64,000 bases of DNA from Arthrobacter bambusae (GCF_022606295.1 NZ_JAHHZS010000010.1:1-64000), one strand, 5' to 3'. Positions 7,795 to 16,928 are shown, numbered from the stretch's first letter. Notes: a model not told the origin generated them from the letters alone. Numbers and translations: made by a program.

Positions 7795-8862
7795 ATGAGA
7801 CTAGACGTTGCCACACCCCTAAAGGACGCACGGCAGGGTGCGCTGCTTCCCCGGGGTTTGCGGTACAAATCGTTGCCCGGACTGGCGGCGTCCGCGGCCG
7901 CTGTCGTCGTCGCGTGGCTGATCCATTCGACCGTCCCGGTGATGCCCTTCCTGACGGTGTCAGTGATTCTGGGAATTCTTTGTGCGAATCTCCCCGGGAT
8001 CAGTACGGCCGTGGAAGGAGTCCTGCAGCCAGGCCTGGTGCTTTCCGCCAAGCGGTTCATGCGGTTGGGCATTGTCCTGCTGGGGCTCAAACTCAGCCTT
8101 CTCGATGTGGCTGCGCTCGGCTGGAAGACGCTGGCGATCGTGGTTGGCATCGTGCTGCTGACCTTCATGGGAACGCTGCTCCTGGGCAAGGCGCTGAAAC
8201 TTCCCGGCGATCAGCCCCTGCTTCTGGCCACGGGATTTTCCATCTGTGGGGCCTCCGCCATCGGCGCCATGAGCGGGGTCACCAAAACGGATCACCGCGA
8301 CACCGTCGTTCCAATCGCCCTCGTGACGCTGTGCGGAACGCTGGCGATCGCGATCCTTCCCGCGCTCAAGGGTCCCCTTGGCTTGGATACTGTCCAGTTC
8401 GGCTATTGGGTGGGAGCAAGCGTCCACGATGTGGGGCAGGTCGTGGCAACGGCGCAGACGGCGGGCCCGGCTTCCCTTGCCGTCGCGCTCATCGTCAAGC
8501 TCACCCGTGTGCTGATGCTTGCTCCGATGGTCACCGGAGCTGCCCTCGTGGGACGCTTCCGCCGCCGTCGGACGGCAAACGGCGCAGGGGATACCGGCAT
8601 CAAGCTTCCTCCGCTGATTCCGTTCTTCGTGGCGGGGTTCATGGCGATGATCATTCTGCGGACGCTCGGCATCCTGCCGCCTGTTGTCCTGGAAGCTGCC
8701 GGCACGGTCCAGGACCTGCTGCTCGCAGCAGCCCTGTTCGGGCTTGGCGCATCAGTGCAGGTCCGGGCCCTGCTCCAGACCAGCGGCAGGGCCATCATGG
8801 CAGCGATGCTCTCCTGGGGTCTGATCGCAGCGCTGGCATTCGCCGGCGTGCACATCATCTAG
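7795..8862 (+). CDS. YeiH-family putative sulfate exporter (UPF0324)
   Basis: About 355 residues with some ten hydrophobic segments of the YeiH/UPF0324 family: LIHSTVPVMPFLTVSVILGI, RFMRLGIVLLGLKLSL, FSICGASAIGAMSG and SVHDVGQVVATAQ. The family is annotated as a putative sulfate (or related anion) exporter; direct evidence is thin. The reading frame is open from 7684, but the ATG at 7795 (GGGAGG 13 bases upstream) is preferred because the earlier start would abut the regulatory repeat and add a non-family N-terminus. Paired with the LysR gene. Confidence 0.85.
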   Translation: MRLDVATPLKDARQGALLPRGLRYKSLPGLAASAAAVVVAWLIHSTVPVMPFLTVSVILGILCANLPGISTAVEGVLQPGLVLSAKRFMRLGIVLLGLKLSLLDVAALGWKTLAIVVGIVLLTFMGTLLLGKALKLPGDQPLLLATGFSICGASAIGAMSGVTKTDHRDTVVPIALVTLCGTLAIAILPALKGPLGLDTVQFGYWVGASVHDVGQVVATAQTAGPASLAVALIVKLTRVLMLAPMVTGAALVGRFRRRRTANGAGDTGIKLPPLIPFFVAGFMAMIILRTLGILPPVVLEAAGTVQDLLLAAALFGLGASVQVRALLQTSGRAIMAAMLSWGLIAALAFAGVHII

Positions 8863-9040
8863 GGCAGGCCGCCACCCAGCCCGACGGCGAACAGCGGCAT
8901 TGACCCACGAGCTTGCAGTGTCCACACCTACGTCTGCTCCATGGAAGTGCCGATGTGATGATGTGCGGACCTGTCCATCGGCATGGTTTCTGCGTGCCGG
9001 CCGTCTTCGCGGCCACCGATCATGGATGGCGGGCAAGGGC

Positions 9041-10756
9041 ATGATGGGACATGATCGGAATATGCGCCCATCCGGAACGTATCCATTCTGGGCGGTCCCG
9101 CCAGCCCTTCGCGGCTACAGGATCGAGTGGCTGCGCCACGATCTGGCGGCCGGCGCCGCTCTCTTCGCGATCTTGGTCCCTGCGGGAATGGCGTATGCCC
9201 AGGCGGCCGGTCTTCCACCGGTGAACGGTCTGTACGCCACGGTCGTGCCCTTGATTGCCTACGCGGTGTTCGGGCCATCGCGTGTGATGGTGTTGGGGCC
9301 GGATTCCGCGCTTGCCCCTTTGATCGCTGCAGCCTTGGTTCCACTGGCCAGGGATAGCCAGCAGAAATCCGTTGCGCTCGCGGGCCTCCTGGCCATGCTG
9401 ATCGGCGGCATTTTGCTGTTCGGGGCGGCGCTGAGGCTGGGAATCGTCACGGGACTGTTGTCGAAGCCCATCCGGCTCGGCTATCTCAACGGGATCGCAT
9501 TGCTGGTAGCCGTGTCCCAGCTTCCCACCTTCCTGGGGATTTCCGTGGACGGGGGCACCCCTTGGGAAAGACTCATCGCCGTCGTGCCGAAGGTGTTTGC
9601 CGGCGAAGCCAGTGTGACGGCACTGCTGCTCGGCGTGGTCTCGCTGGTGCTCATCTTGATTCCCCGCTGGCTGAAATGGAAAGTTCCGGGTGTGCTTGTT
9701 GCGGTTGTTGTGGCCTGCATGGCAGTTGCCCTGCTGGGACTCCACGGGCGTTTGCAGGTCACCGGCGCCCTCCCTCGGGGCCTCCCTGCGCCGGCCCTGG
9801 GCGGAATTGGCTGGCCTGACGTGCTGGCGCTTTTGCCCGCCGCCGCGGCGATCGCCCTCATCGTCTTCGTTGATACCGGAACACTGTCCCAATCCTTGGC
9901 GGCCGCAGAGGGGAGCAAAGTATCCGGCAACCATGAAATGGCAGCCTTGGGTGCGGCGAACGCTGCCAGCGGGCTACTGGGCGGCTTCCCCGTGTCGGCC
10001 AGCACCTCCCGCACCCCGGTGGCAGTCGAGTCCGGCGCAAAGTCCCAGCTCACAGGGGTAGTAGGTGCAGTGCTCGTGCTCGGATTCATGCTCGTGGCGC
10101 CGGGCGTCACGGACTTCCTGCCCGCAGCAACCCTTGCAGCCATTGTCATCGCTGCCGCCTCAGGTATAGCCGACCCAGGTGGTGTGCGACGGCTTATCGG
10201 CATGAGCCGCAGCGAATCGTTGGTGATGCTCGCGGCATTTCTGGGGGTCACCATACTTGGCGTCCTCCCGGGCATCGCCGTTGCCATCGGCTTGGCCCTG
10301 TTGGATTTCCTGCGGCGAGCCTGGGACCCCTACCGCACTGAACTGGTCGACGTGCCCGGGGTGCCGGGGTACCACGACGTGAGCCGTCATCCGGAAGGGG
10401 AACGCATCCCCGGTCTGTTGATCCTGCGCTTCGACGCACCGCTGTTCTTTGGCAACGGAGCCTTGCTGGGGTCATTCGTACGCAACGAACTGGACAAGGC
10501 GGCGGACGGCATAGAGCGCGTGGTGCTGGCAGCAGAACCCGTGACGGGGATCGACACGACGGCACTGGACGAGTTGGTGGAGCTTGACGAATGGCTGGAC
10601 CGGCGCGGCGTGGACTTGGTGTTCGCCGAGCTCAAAGGCCCGGTCAAAGACAAATTGCTGCAATACGGCATGGGCTCGCGTTTCTCCTCCGAGCATTTCC
10701 ACCCAACGGTGAGCGAAGCAGTGAGGGCGTTCCAACGCGGGAAGGGGGAGGGATAG
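9041..10756 (+). CDS. SulP-family anion permease with STAS domain
   Basis: Membrane domain with the SulP signature (GLPPVNGLYATVVPLIAYAVFG), the gate motif VFVDTGTLSQSLA, GGFPVSASTSRTPVAVESGAKSQ, and a C-terminal cytoplasmic STAS domain (VPGVPGYHDV to the end). SulP proteins import sulfate or other anions, often with H+ or Na+. The frame is open upstream to 8900, but the first ~47 residues there are not SulP-like; ATGs at 9041, 9044 and 9062 are all possible, with AAGGG just before the first two. It follows the YeiH gene by about 180 bases, giving a two-transporter sulfur/anion locus. Confidence 0.88.
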   Translation: MMGHDRNMRPSGTYPFWAVPPALRGYRIEWLRHDLAAGAALFAILVPAGMAYAQAAGLPPVNGLYATVVPLIAYAVFGPSRVMVLGPDSALAPLIAAALVPLARDSQQKSVALAGLLAMLIGGILLFGAALRLGIVTGLLSKPIRLGYLNGIALLVAVSQLPTFLGISVDGGTPWERLIAVVPKVFAGEASVTALLLGVVSLVLILIPRWLKWKVPGVLVAVVVACMAVALLGLHGRLQVTGALPRGLPAPALGGIGWPDVLALLPAAAAIALIVFVDTGTLSQSLAAAEGSKVSGNHEMAALGAANAASGLLGGFPVSASTSRTPVAVESGAKSQLTGVVGAVLVLGFMLVAPGVTDFLPAATLAAIVIAAASGIADPGGVRRLIGMSRSESLVMLAAFLGVTILGVLPGIAVAIGLALLDFLRRAWDPYRTELVDVPGVPGYHDVSRHPEGERIPGLLILRFDAPLFFGNGALLGSFVRNELDKAADGIERVVLAAEPVTGIDTTALDELVELDEWLDRRGVDLVFAELKGPVKDKLLQYGMGSRFSSEHFHPTVSEAVRAFQRGKGEG

Positions 10757-10831
10757 TCGCCTCCTTGGCGTTCGGAGGACCAGGAGGAAACGGGAAGCGG
10801 CTCGGCGGTTGGTAGTGACTGGGCTGGATGT

Positions 10832-11692
10832 CTAACCCGTGAGTTTCGCCCGTCGTACGCGGGTAATGACGGTTGGGCAGGGCAGGGATCTGAGTACGGT
10901 GTGGGCGGTCGATCCCATGAGGAGGCGTTTGAAGCTGCCTCTTCCGCGGCTTCCCAGTACCAGCATGGTGGCGTTGGCTGCGGCTTCCGTGAGTGCTTCC
11001 GCTGGTTCGTTGTTGGATACCAGAACCTGGTGGACAATCAGGTCGGGGTAGTTTTCGGCCAGACCGGCGACGGTTTCGGCGAGGACGATTCGTTCTTCTT
11101 CCAGGATGTCCTCGGCGACGTCGGCCGCTGGCATGGCGCGGTGGATGAGCGGCGGCGCGGGGACGGCGTGAACTACTGTCAGGTCCTGGTTGTCCCTGTC
11201 CGCTTCGGCGGCGGCGAAGGAAACTGCTTGCGTTGATTCTTCGGAACCGTCAGCGCCGACCACGATGCCGCGGCGCTCTGTCATGTTCTGTTCCCCGACT
11301 ACTGCCACAGGGCACTGGGCGACGGCGGCGATCTGCAGTGCCCTGTCAGCGACGGGTCCTCCGGGCCAGTTGTGCCCGGTTCCGATGACTACCATCGAGG
11401 CTCCTTTGGATTGCTTCCTGAGTGCCTGCCCGGGGCTGCCGGGGAACAGCACGGTTTTTAACTGAACCGATGGCTCCAATTCGCCGGCATATGCTGCGGT
11501 TTTGCTCAGCAGTTCGTTTGCTGCGGCCTTGGTCACCTCGCTGGAATGGGCTGATTCGTCGAGCCATCGAGTGTCGACGGCGTGAACGAGCAGCACCGGG
11601 AGTTTCCGTCGTGCCGCCCGGTTCATTGCCCAAGCCAGCGCGGCCCGGCTCGCCTGGGTGTCAACGACGCCGACAACGATTGGTTTTTTCAT
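10832..11692 (-). CDS. Universal stress protein, tandem UspA domains
   Basis: About 286 residues with two UspA domains. The first starts KKPIVVGVVDTQASRAALAWA, the second RRGIVVGADGSEESTQAVSFA. The second keeps the ATP-binding signature GSRGRGSFKRLLMGS (G-x2-G-x9-G-S); the first (GTGHNWPGG) is less complete. The ATG at 11690-11692 is chosen because GGAGG lies 11 bases upstream and the domain starts at once. It is divergent from the DUF805 gene; a DosR-like palindrome lies between them at 11870-11883. Confidence 0.88.
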   Translation of the reverse strand: MKKPIVVGVVDTQASRAALAWAMNRAARRKLPVLLVHAVDTRWLDESAHSSEVTKAAANELLSKTAAYAGELEPSVQLKTVLFPGSPGQALRKQSKGASMVVIGTGHNWPGGPVADRALQIAAVAQCPVAVVGEQNMTERRGIVVGADGSEESTQAVSFAAAEADRDNQDLTVVHAVPAPPLIHRAMPAADVAEDILEEERIVLAETVAGLAENYPDLIVHQVLVSNNEPAEALTEAAANATMLVLGSRGRGSFKRLLMGSTAHTVLRSLPCPTVITRVRRAKLTG

Positions 11693-11869
11693 GACTTTGT
11701 CCGCCTCCATGAAATGTGGCTCCCGCGTTCCGGGTGCTTTACGCACCATCCTCTGCTCGTTTGGTCCAGCCCGGCAGGGCCGGAAGTCCCGTTAGCGACG
11801 CTCGTGACGCCGCCGGGGCCAGGGACCGACTGCGCCCGCGGATCCTAGGCGGTGTCACCTGTCCCAGGC

Positions 11870-11883
11870 GGGGCTTTGTGCCC
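11870..11883. promoter_or_regulatory. DosR-like palindrome upstream of DUF805 gene
   Basis: GGGGCTTTGTGCCC, a degenerate GGGnC...CCC 14-mer about 65 bases upstream of the DUF805 start and about 180 bases upstream of the divergent universal stress gene. One of seven similar sites in the window. Confidence 0.5.
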
Positions 11884-11947
11884 TGTTCGGACAGGCGGGA
11901 CACGGCCTAGCATTCCGGTGTCGAATAGTCTGCATGGAAGGGCTTGA

Positions 11948-12421
11948 ATGATGTCCGGCTATCAGCCCCAGAATCTTCCCCCGGGTGAAGTCCCGCTTGA
12001 ATTGCCTTACTACGGAGCCCCGCCGGTCGAGGCCGTTAAACGATTCTGGAAAAAGTACGCAATCTTCCACGGCCGCGCTAGCCGCAGTGAGTATTGGTGG
12101 TGGTTCCTCGCCTCTGCCATTGTCTCCGGGGTCATCAATGCGGCCGGTGCTACAGGAAACGGCAACACCGGCACCTCGACGGCCCTTGGCGGCCTGTGGT
12201 TCCTGGCGACGGTTGTGCCTTCACTTGCCTTGGGCGCACGGCGCCTCCACGACGCGAATCTTAGTGCGCTCTTCTTGTTGCTCGCTCTGGTTCCGGTGCT
12301 CGGATGGATTGCGTTGCTCGTGTTTGTGCTCCTGCCGGCCAATCCCAGGGGTCAGCGCTTCGACCGATGGGTGCAGGCATATCCGCCGAACCCTCCGCAG
12401 CCGTATCCGCCTCAGGCTTGA
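11948..12421 (+). CDS. DUF805 membrane protein
   Basis: 157 residues. The DUF805 signature is complete: KKYAIFHGRASRSEYWWWFL, three to four transmembrane helices, ARRLHDANLSALFLLLALVP and an LPANPRGQRFDRW tail. A Pro-rich N-terminus and C-terminus (PPNPPQPYPPQA) flank it. Function unknown; such proteins are common inner-membrane proteins. ATG at 11948 or 11951, AAGGG five bases upstream of the first. Its 3' end overlaps the 3' end of the GbsR gene by 10 bases (convergent). Confidence 0.82.
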   Translation: MMSGYQPQNLPPGEVPLELPYYGAPPVEAVKRFWKKYAIFHGRASRSEYWWWFLASAIVSGVINAAGATGNGNTGTSTALGGLWFLATVVPSLALGARRLHDANLSALFLLLALVPVLGWIALLVFVLLPANPRGQRFDRWVQAYPPNPPQPYPPQA

Positions 12422-12915
12422 AGCCCAGGCGGAGTCGGAGCGGCCTGGACCTTGACCCGCATGTGCTCCCACTCATCGAGGAGCGCAGGCAGCCTGGTCA
12501 TGAGGAACCGGTAGAAGGCGCCCATCTCGCTCACCCTCGTCCTCGCCGGCGATCCTTCCGGGAGGCTTGACGCTGTGGAGTCGGCGAGCTCAGCCAGGCG
12601 CTGGTACACGGGGTTCTGCCGCAGGGAGGCGACGTACCACGCATTGGCGGGGAGGGCATAGCGGTCGCGCCTGCTGCCAGGCTGCGAGACCCGGTGGACG
12701 AAACCGACAGTTTGCAAGTACCGCACGGCGCCGGATACCGCGGCGGCGCTCGCGCCCAGTATCTCGGAGAGCTCGGCCGCGGTCAGCGAACCGTCGTCGG
12801 AGACTACAAGGGCCATAAGGGAACGGGCCGGCATCTTGGGGATTCCGGCGGCCGTAAGCACCGCGGCGGACGTCTCGGCGGCGTCGGGCATCCGGGCGAT
12901 GCCGGAGTCTGTCAT
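12412..12915 (-). CDS. GbsR/MarR-type regulator of the ABC exporter operon
   Basis: 167 residues; winged HTH at about 28-92 (MPARSLMALVVSDDGSLTAAEL, then GASAAAVSGAVRYLQTVGFV) followed by a helical C-terminus (FYRFLMTRLPALLDEWEHMRV) typical of GbsR-like regulators. The ATG overlaps the permease stop (ATGA), making it the last gene of a three-gene operon. It probably represses this operon in response to a toxic substrate. A frame continuing upstream inside the permease gene is not coding. Confidence 0.85.
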   Translation of the reverse strand: MTDSGIARMPDAAETSAAVLTAAGIPKMPARSLMALVVSDDGSLTAAELSEILGASAAAVSGAVRYLQTVGFVHRVSQPGSRRDRYALPANAWYVASLRQNPVYQRLAELADSTASSLPEGSPARTRVSEMGAFYRFLMTRLPALLDEWEHMRVKVQAAPTPPGLQA

Positions 12916-14534
12916 GCCGTGCCCACCTCCCGGCGGCGCACAGCCGCAAGCGCGAGCGCCGTGACCACGACGGCGATGCCGAGCATCCAGAAACCGCCAC
13001 TCCAGTCGGTTCCGGTGCTTGTGGTGACGGGGGTGTGGGTGAAGGGTGAAAGGTCCCGGATCCTCTGGTCGAGGCCGAGCATGCCACCGTAGACGCCGAG
13101 GACAACGCCGATGCCCAGGAGCGCCCAGCCGGCAGGGATGGTGGCCCGGGGCCAGACGACGAAGACTGCGGCGGGCAGGGCGAGGTAGATGAGTGCTGCC
13201 GGGAGCTGGTCGACGGCAGTTTGCCAGACCTCGCCTGCGGAGCCTGAGGTATCTCCGGACGCAACGAGGGAGGCCCATGCTCCGACGGCGGTGAACGCCA
13301 TCACCAGCACCACCGAGACCGTGCCGAGTCCGAGGAAGCTGCCCAGCCAGCGCATCCGGCCCACGGATCCGGCCACGACGGGCTCGGCAGTTCCGGCCGC
13401 CTCTTCCTGGCGCAGGCGCAGGACGGCCTGGAGGCCGCACGCCGCGGCAAGGATCCCGGCTACCTCGAACAGGGCAGCGACGAGGAGCTGGGTCATGGAT
13501 GTGCCCTGTGCCTCGATCATGCCGCGAAGCACGGCCGTGATTTGGGGGTTGGAGGTGATCGAGGACTGGATCGCGGCCCCGAGCGAGCCTGTGAGGAGGC
13601 CCGTGGCAAGGCCGCCGATGCACCAGCCGATGATCGCGCCCTCCTGGAGGCGCAGAGCGAGGGAGAAGCTCCCGCGCAGCCAGGGCCGGGCGTTGGCGCG
13701 TCCGGATCGTCCGGCGAGTACGCTCGCACCGACGTCACGGCGGGCCATGAGGGCTACGACGACGGCGGTGCAAGCCGCCCCAAGCGCGAGTGGCAGGAGC
13801 AGCGGCCACCATCGGTTGCCCGTGTAGGCGAAGGTCTGCTGGCCCCAGCCGATGGGGGAGACCCAACTGGGCCACGCCGCCGTCATGGTCATTCCGTCGG
13901 GACTGACCTGTCCGGTCGCGTCGCCGAAGCCGCGCAGCAGGTATGCAACCATCACGAGCGCCGAAGAAATGCCGTTGGCTCCCCGCGATGTACTGAAGAA
14001 CTCCGAGGCCAACAGGCCCACGCCGAGGAAGGCGAAGCCCACGGCGCCCGTGGCGAGACCGGCCACAAGTGAACCCGCGGGGTCAAGCCCGCCGGCGATG
14101 AAGCCGAGAGCAGTGGCCATGGCGACGACCACATTGGCCACCATGGCGTGAAGGACGGTCGCCCCGAGGGGGGCCCACCGCCCTGCGGCGGTGGCGGAGA
14201 CGATCTCGGCCCGGCCCGACTCCTCTTCGGCCCTGGTGTGGCGGACGGCCATGAACGTATTCATGAGTCCCGCAAGGAGGGCCAGGAACGCGAAAATCTC
14301 GAAGAACGTGAACGAATCGAGCGCCGGGCCGCGCGGGAGGCCGCGCAGCACGAGGATCGCGGGCGCCGCGGTCGCGAGCTGCAGCACCTGCGCGCGCGTA
14401 GCGTCGTCGCCGAAGGACTTCGCTATGGCCGCGACGGCGAGCAGTGCGAGCCCGCCGATCGAGAGGATCCAGACGATGATCTGCCAGCGGTCCCGGCGCA
14501 AGCGCTGCCGGTACAGGATCCACAGCGCGCCCAT
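12912..14534 (-). CDS. ABC exporter permease (polyketide-antibiotic exporter type)
   Basis: 540 residues with about 12 membrane segments in two halves, each with a long extracytoplasmic loop, as in the actinobacterial two-component exporters annotated as polyketide antibiotic exporters. It begins MGALWILYRQRLRRDRWQII and contains SFTFFEIFAFLALLAGLMNTFMAVRHTRAEEESGR, here noted in parts: the HTRAEEESGRAEIV block is the family hallmark. It starts one base after the ATPase stop (TGAGATG) and overlaps the regulator. Exported substrate unknown. Confidence 0.85.
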   Translation of the reverse strand: MGALWILYRQRLRRDRWQIIVWILSIGGLALLAVAAIAKSFGDDATRAQVLQLATAAPAILVLRGLPRGPALDSFTFFEIFAFLALLAGLMNTFMAVRHTRAEEESGRAEIVSATAAGRWAPLGATVLHAMVANVVVAMATALGFIAGGLDPAGSLVAGLATGAVGFAFLGVGLLASEFFSTSRGANGISSALVMVAYLLRGFGDATGQVSPDGMTMTAAWPSWVSPIGWGQQTFAYTGNRWWPLLLPLALGAACTAVVVALMARRDVGASVLAGRSGRANARPWLRGSFSLALRLQEGAIIGWCIGGLATGLLTGSLGAAIQSSITSNPQITAVLRGMIEAQGTSMTQLLVAALFEVAGILAAACGLQAVLRLRQEEAAGTAEPVVAGSVGRMRWLGSFLGLGTVSVVLVMAFTAVGAWASLVASGDTSGSAGEVWQTAVDQLPAALIYLALPAAVFVVWPRATIPAGWALLGIGVVLGVYGGMLGLDQRIRDLSPFTHTPVTTSTGTDWSGGFWMLGIAVVVTALALAAVRRREVGTA

Positions 14535-14535
14535 C

Positions 14536-15519
14536 TCAGGCTCCCGCCGCGGCGGCTCGATGGCGTCGGTGATGGGTGCCGCCGTCGTCCGCAATCTGCG
14601 GGACGGTCTGGGCGACGGTGTCGCCATAGTGGCGCAGGAACAGCTCTTCGAGCGACGGAGGCGCGACGAGCAGGCCTTTGACCCCGAGCGTACCGAGAAG
14701 GGGCAGCACCTCGTGGACGCGGTCGGAATCGGCGCCGAACTTGACGCGCCCCTCAACCACGGTGAGGTCGTGGACCTGCGACAGTGCGGCGAGGGCATGG
14801 GTGTCCACGCTGTCCTGCGCGAAGGAAACCTCCGTGCGGGTGAGGTGGCGCAGCGCATCGAGCGTGCCGCCGTCGACGATCCGGCCGGCGCGGATGATGC
14901 TGACGCGGTCGGCGAGCTGCTCGACTTCGGAGAGGATGTGGCTTGAGAGCAGGACTGTCGCGCCGTTCTCGCGCACGATCCGACGGATTTCTCGAGTGAA
15001 GGCGGCCTCCATGAGCGGGTCAAGGCCGCTCGTCGGCTCGTCGAGGAGATACAGCTCAGCGTCTATGACGAGGGCGGAGATGAGCGCGACCTTCTGGCGG
15101 TTTCCCTTCGAATACGCGCGGCCCTTCTTGCCCGGGTCGAAGTCGAAGAGTTCGCAGAGGTGATGTTTGCGCTCCTTGTAGGCGGCGTGGTCCACAGCGC
15201 CGTCGCGGAGGCGGGAGAGGAGGTCGATGGCCTCTCCGCCGGAGAGGTTGGGCCAGAGGCTCACGTCTCCCGGGATGCTCGCGACGCGGCGGTGGAGTTC
15301 GACGGCGTCCGCCCACGGATTCATGCCCAGGACGCTCGCGCTGCCCGACGACTGCCGGGCCAGACCGAGGAGGATGCGTAGCGTGGTGGTTTTTCCCGCG
15401 CCGTTCGGCCCGAGGAAGCCGTGGATCTCGCCTTTGTGGACCTCGAGGTCGAGGCCGTCGAGCGCTTTGACGCGCCCGAAGTTCTTGTGCAAGTCGACAG
15501 TCTGGATGACGGTGTCCAT
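14536..15519 (-). CDS. ABC transporter ATP-binding protein
   Basis: About 327 residues. Walker A GPNGAGKTT (about 37-45), signature YSKGNRQKVAL, Walker B LYLLDEPTSGLDP, switch His in LLSSHILSEVE, and a ~90-residue C-terminal extension typical of DrrA-like drug exporters. First gene of the ATPase-permease-regulator operon. ATG at 15517-15519 preferred; a GTG two codons earlier is possible. No clear ribosome site is seen. Confidence 0.92.
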   Translation of the reverse strand: MDTVIQTVDLHKNFGRVKALDGLDLEVHKGEIHGFLGPNGAGKTTTLRILLGLARQSSGSASVLGMNPWADAVELHRRVASIPGDVSLWPNLSGGEAIDLLSRLRDGAVDHAAYKERKHHLCELFDFDPGKKGRAYSKGNRQKVALISALVIDAELYLLDEPTSGLDPLMEAAFTREIRRIVRENGATVLLSSHILSEVEQLADRVSIIRAGRIVDGGTLDALRHLTRTEVSFAQDSVDTHALAALSQVHDLTVVEGRVKFGADSDRVHEVLPLLGTLGVKGLLVAPPSLEELFLRHYGDTVAQTVPQIADDGGTHHRRHRAAAAGA

Positions 15520-15606
15520 GACCACAAACGTACGCAGTTTTCACAAAATCTTGAATGATCCAAAGGCCCTTGTTTTCCGGCGCGGTTCGTGCATGGGGTT
15601 CAGCAT

Positions 15607-15628
15607 TTCCACACAGCTTCTACACAGG
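15607..15628 (+). promoter_or_regulatory. 11-base-spaced direct repeats, likely OmpR-type regulator site
   Basis: TTCCACACAGC followed directly by TTCTACACAGG: two copies of TTCyACACAGs with an 11-base period, about 85-100 bases upstream of the redox operon that itself encodes an OmpR-family response regulator (18973-19644). OmpR/PhoB regulators bind head-to-tail repeats with this spacing. The rest of 15526-15708 is promoter DNA, with TAGAAT at 15660 as a possible -10. Confidence 0.5.
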
Positions 15629-15708
15629 AAACGCTTAGCCGAGGCCAACTCTGGCGCTCCTAGAATTAACACAGCGACATCGGTCAAGCACCAGCCAAGG
15701 AGGCTGCC

Positions 15709-15993
15709 ATGAACTCCAGGGAAAGTGGCCACAGGATCGCCCGTCAAGTGACATCGTGGGTGGGTGCCGCGAGCGTGGCCGGCGCCGTGGTCGTCGGTGC
15801 GGCCGTCTCGGCTCCGGCCGCGGCAGGCAATACCTCTTCGGGCAATACCTCTTCCGGCGACACGTCTTCCGGCAATACGGGGCAGTCCACCACTCCAAAC
15901 TATGGCCCGCGCCACCACTACTCATCCACCTCGCCGGTGCAGCCCCTCGGGCCCGGATCAACCGCCCCGCAGGGCCGATCGTCAGGATCCTGA
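15709..15993 (+). CDS. Small secreted Ser/Thr/Gly-rich protein
   Basis: 94 residues. A signal peptide is clear (basic N-terminus, hydrophobic VGAASVAGAVVVGAAVSA, cleavage after APAAA), followed by a low-complexity repeat GNTSSGNTSSGDTSSGNTG and a basic/His patch GPRHHYSSTS. No conserved domain recognised. AAGGAGG lies six bases upstream of the ATG. Its stop overlaps the ApbE start (TGATG), so it is the first gene of the redox operon and may be a cell-wall or periplasmic accessory. Confidence 0.7.
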   Translation: MNSRESGHRIARQVTSWVGAASVAGAVVVGAAVSAPAAAGNTSSGNTSSGDTSSGNTGQSTTPNYGPRHHYSSTSPVQPLGPGSTAPQGRSSGS

Positions 15994-16928
15994 TGGTAAC
16001 GGCGGCGCGGCGCTGGGAGCTATGGGGCACCGAGGCATGTGTCATCGTCACCGAGCCATCGATGCTTGACCGGGCCGTCGATCTATGTCGGGACGTCTGC
16101 CACGGCGTTGAGATGGCGTGCAGCCGTTTCCGCGACGATTCGGAACTCATGATCCTCGGCAGCCGGCTATCCGAGGGGCAGGAAATCAGCGACGTACTCG
16201 CGGCGATCGTCCGCAGCGCATTGGCTGCTGCGGAAATGACCGACGGGGATGTGGACCCGACAATCGGGAGCGCGCTGCTTGGACTCGGGTATGACCGCGA
16301 CTTCGCCCTTCTCGACGTGCCCAGGAACCGGGCGGCGGAGCCGCAGGGATCACTTGCCGTGACAACAGTTGCCCCGGCCTGGACCCGCATAGGACTTGCC
16401 GGAAACAGGCTTGAAGTGCCCAAGGGCCTCATGCTTGACTTTGGTGCGATCGGCAAAGCCTTGGCGGCCGACTGGGCCGCGCACCGGATTTCGTCAACGC
16501 TTGGCTGCGGTTCGATGGTGAGCCTGGGCGGCGATCTGGCCACCGCAGGGGAGGCGCCCCCGGAGGGGTGGGTGGTGCTGGTCCAGGATTTGCCGGACGA
16601 TCCTTCGGGGTGCGTCCGGCTGCGCTCCGGCTACGCGGTGGCCACATCAAGTACGCAAAAGCGCCGATGGAGCCATTCCGGCCGACAAGTCCACCACATC
16701 ATCGACCCGCACACGGGATTGCCGGCGGAAGCCTTCTGGAGGACGGTGACGGTGGCGGCGAAAAGCTGCGCGGAAGCCAATACAATCTCCACCGCATGCG
16801 TGGTGCGGGGCCGCCGCGCGCCGTCGTGGTTGCGGGACTTAGGCGTGCCTGCCCGCTTGGTTGACAGTGCAGGCAGGGTATCCACCTGCGGTGGCTGGCC
16901 TCCGGACGAGATGGCGGGTCAATCATGA
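15993..16928 (+). CDS. apbE: ApbE-type FAD:protein FMN transferase
   Basis: 311 residues. ApbE blocks: DVDPTIG (86-92), DFGAIGKALAAD (149-160), GGD (179-181), ATSS (217-220) and HHIIDPHTG (234-242), which build the FAD- and Mg-binding site. ApbE attaches FMN covalently to a Thr of FMN-binding domains; a target with a suitable motif is encoded at the end of this cluster (22405-22899). No signal peptide or lipobox is visible, unusual if the substrate is extracytoplasmic. Starts inside the stop of the preceding gene and overlaps the next by four bases. Confidence 0.88.
   Translation: MVTAARRWELWGTEACVIVTEPSMLDRAVDLCRDVCHGVEMACSRFRDDSELMILGSRLSEGQEISDVLAAIVRSALAAAEMTDGDVDPTIGSALLGLGYDRDFALLDVPRNRAAEPQGSLAVTTVAPAWTRIGLAGNRLEVPKGLMLDFGAIGKALAADWAAHRISSTLGCGSMVSLGGDLATAGEAPPEGWVVLVQDLPDDPSGCVRLRSGYAVATSSTQKRRWSHSGRQVHHIIDPHTGLPAEAFWRTVTVAAKSCAEANTISTACVVRGRRAPSWLRDLGVPARLVDSAGRVSTCGGWPPDEMAGQS

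Noticed and set aside
12916..13623. N-terminal extension of the GbsR frame
   Set aside because: It runs through the permease gene; the ATG at 12913-12915 overlapping the permease stop gives a normal-sized GbsR protein.
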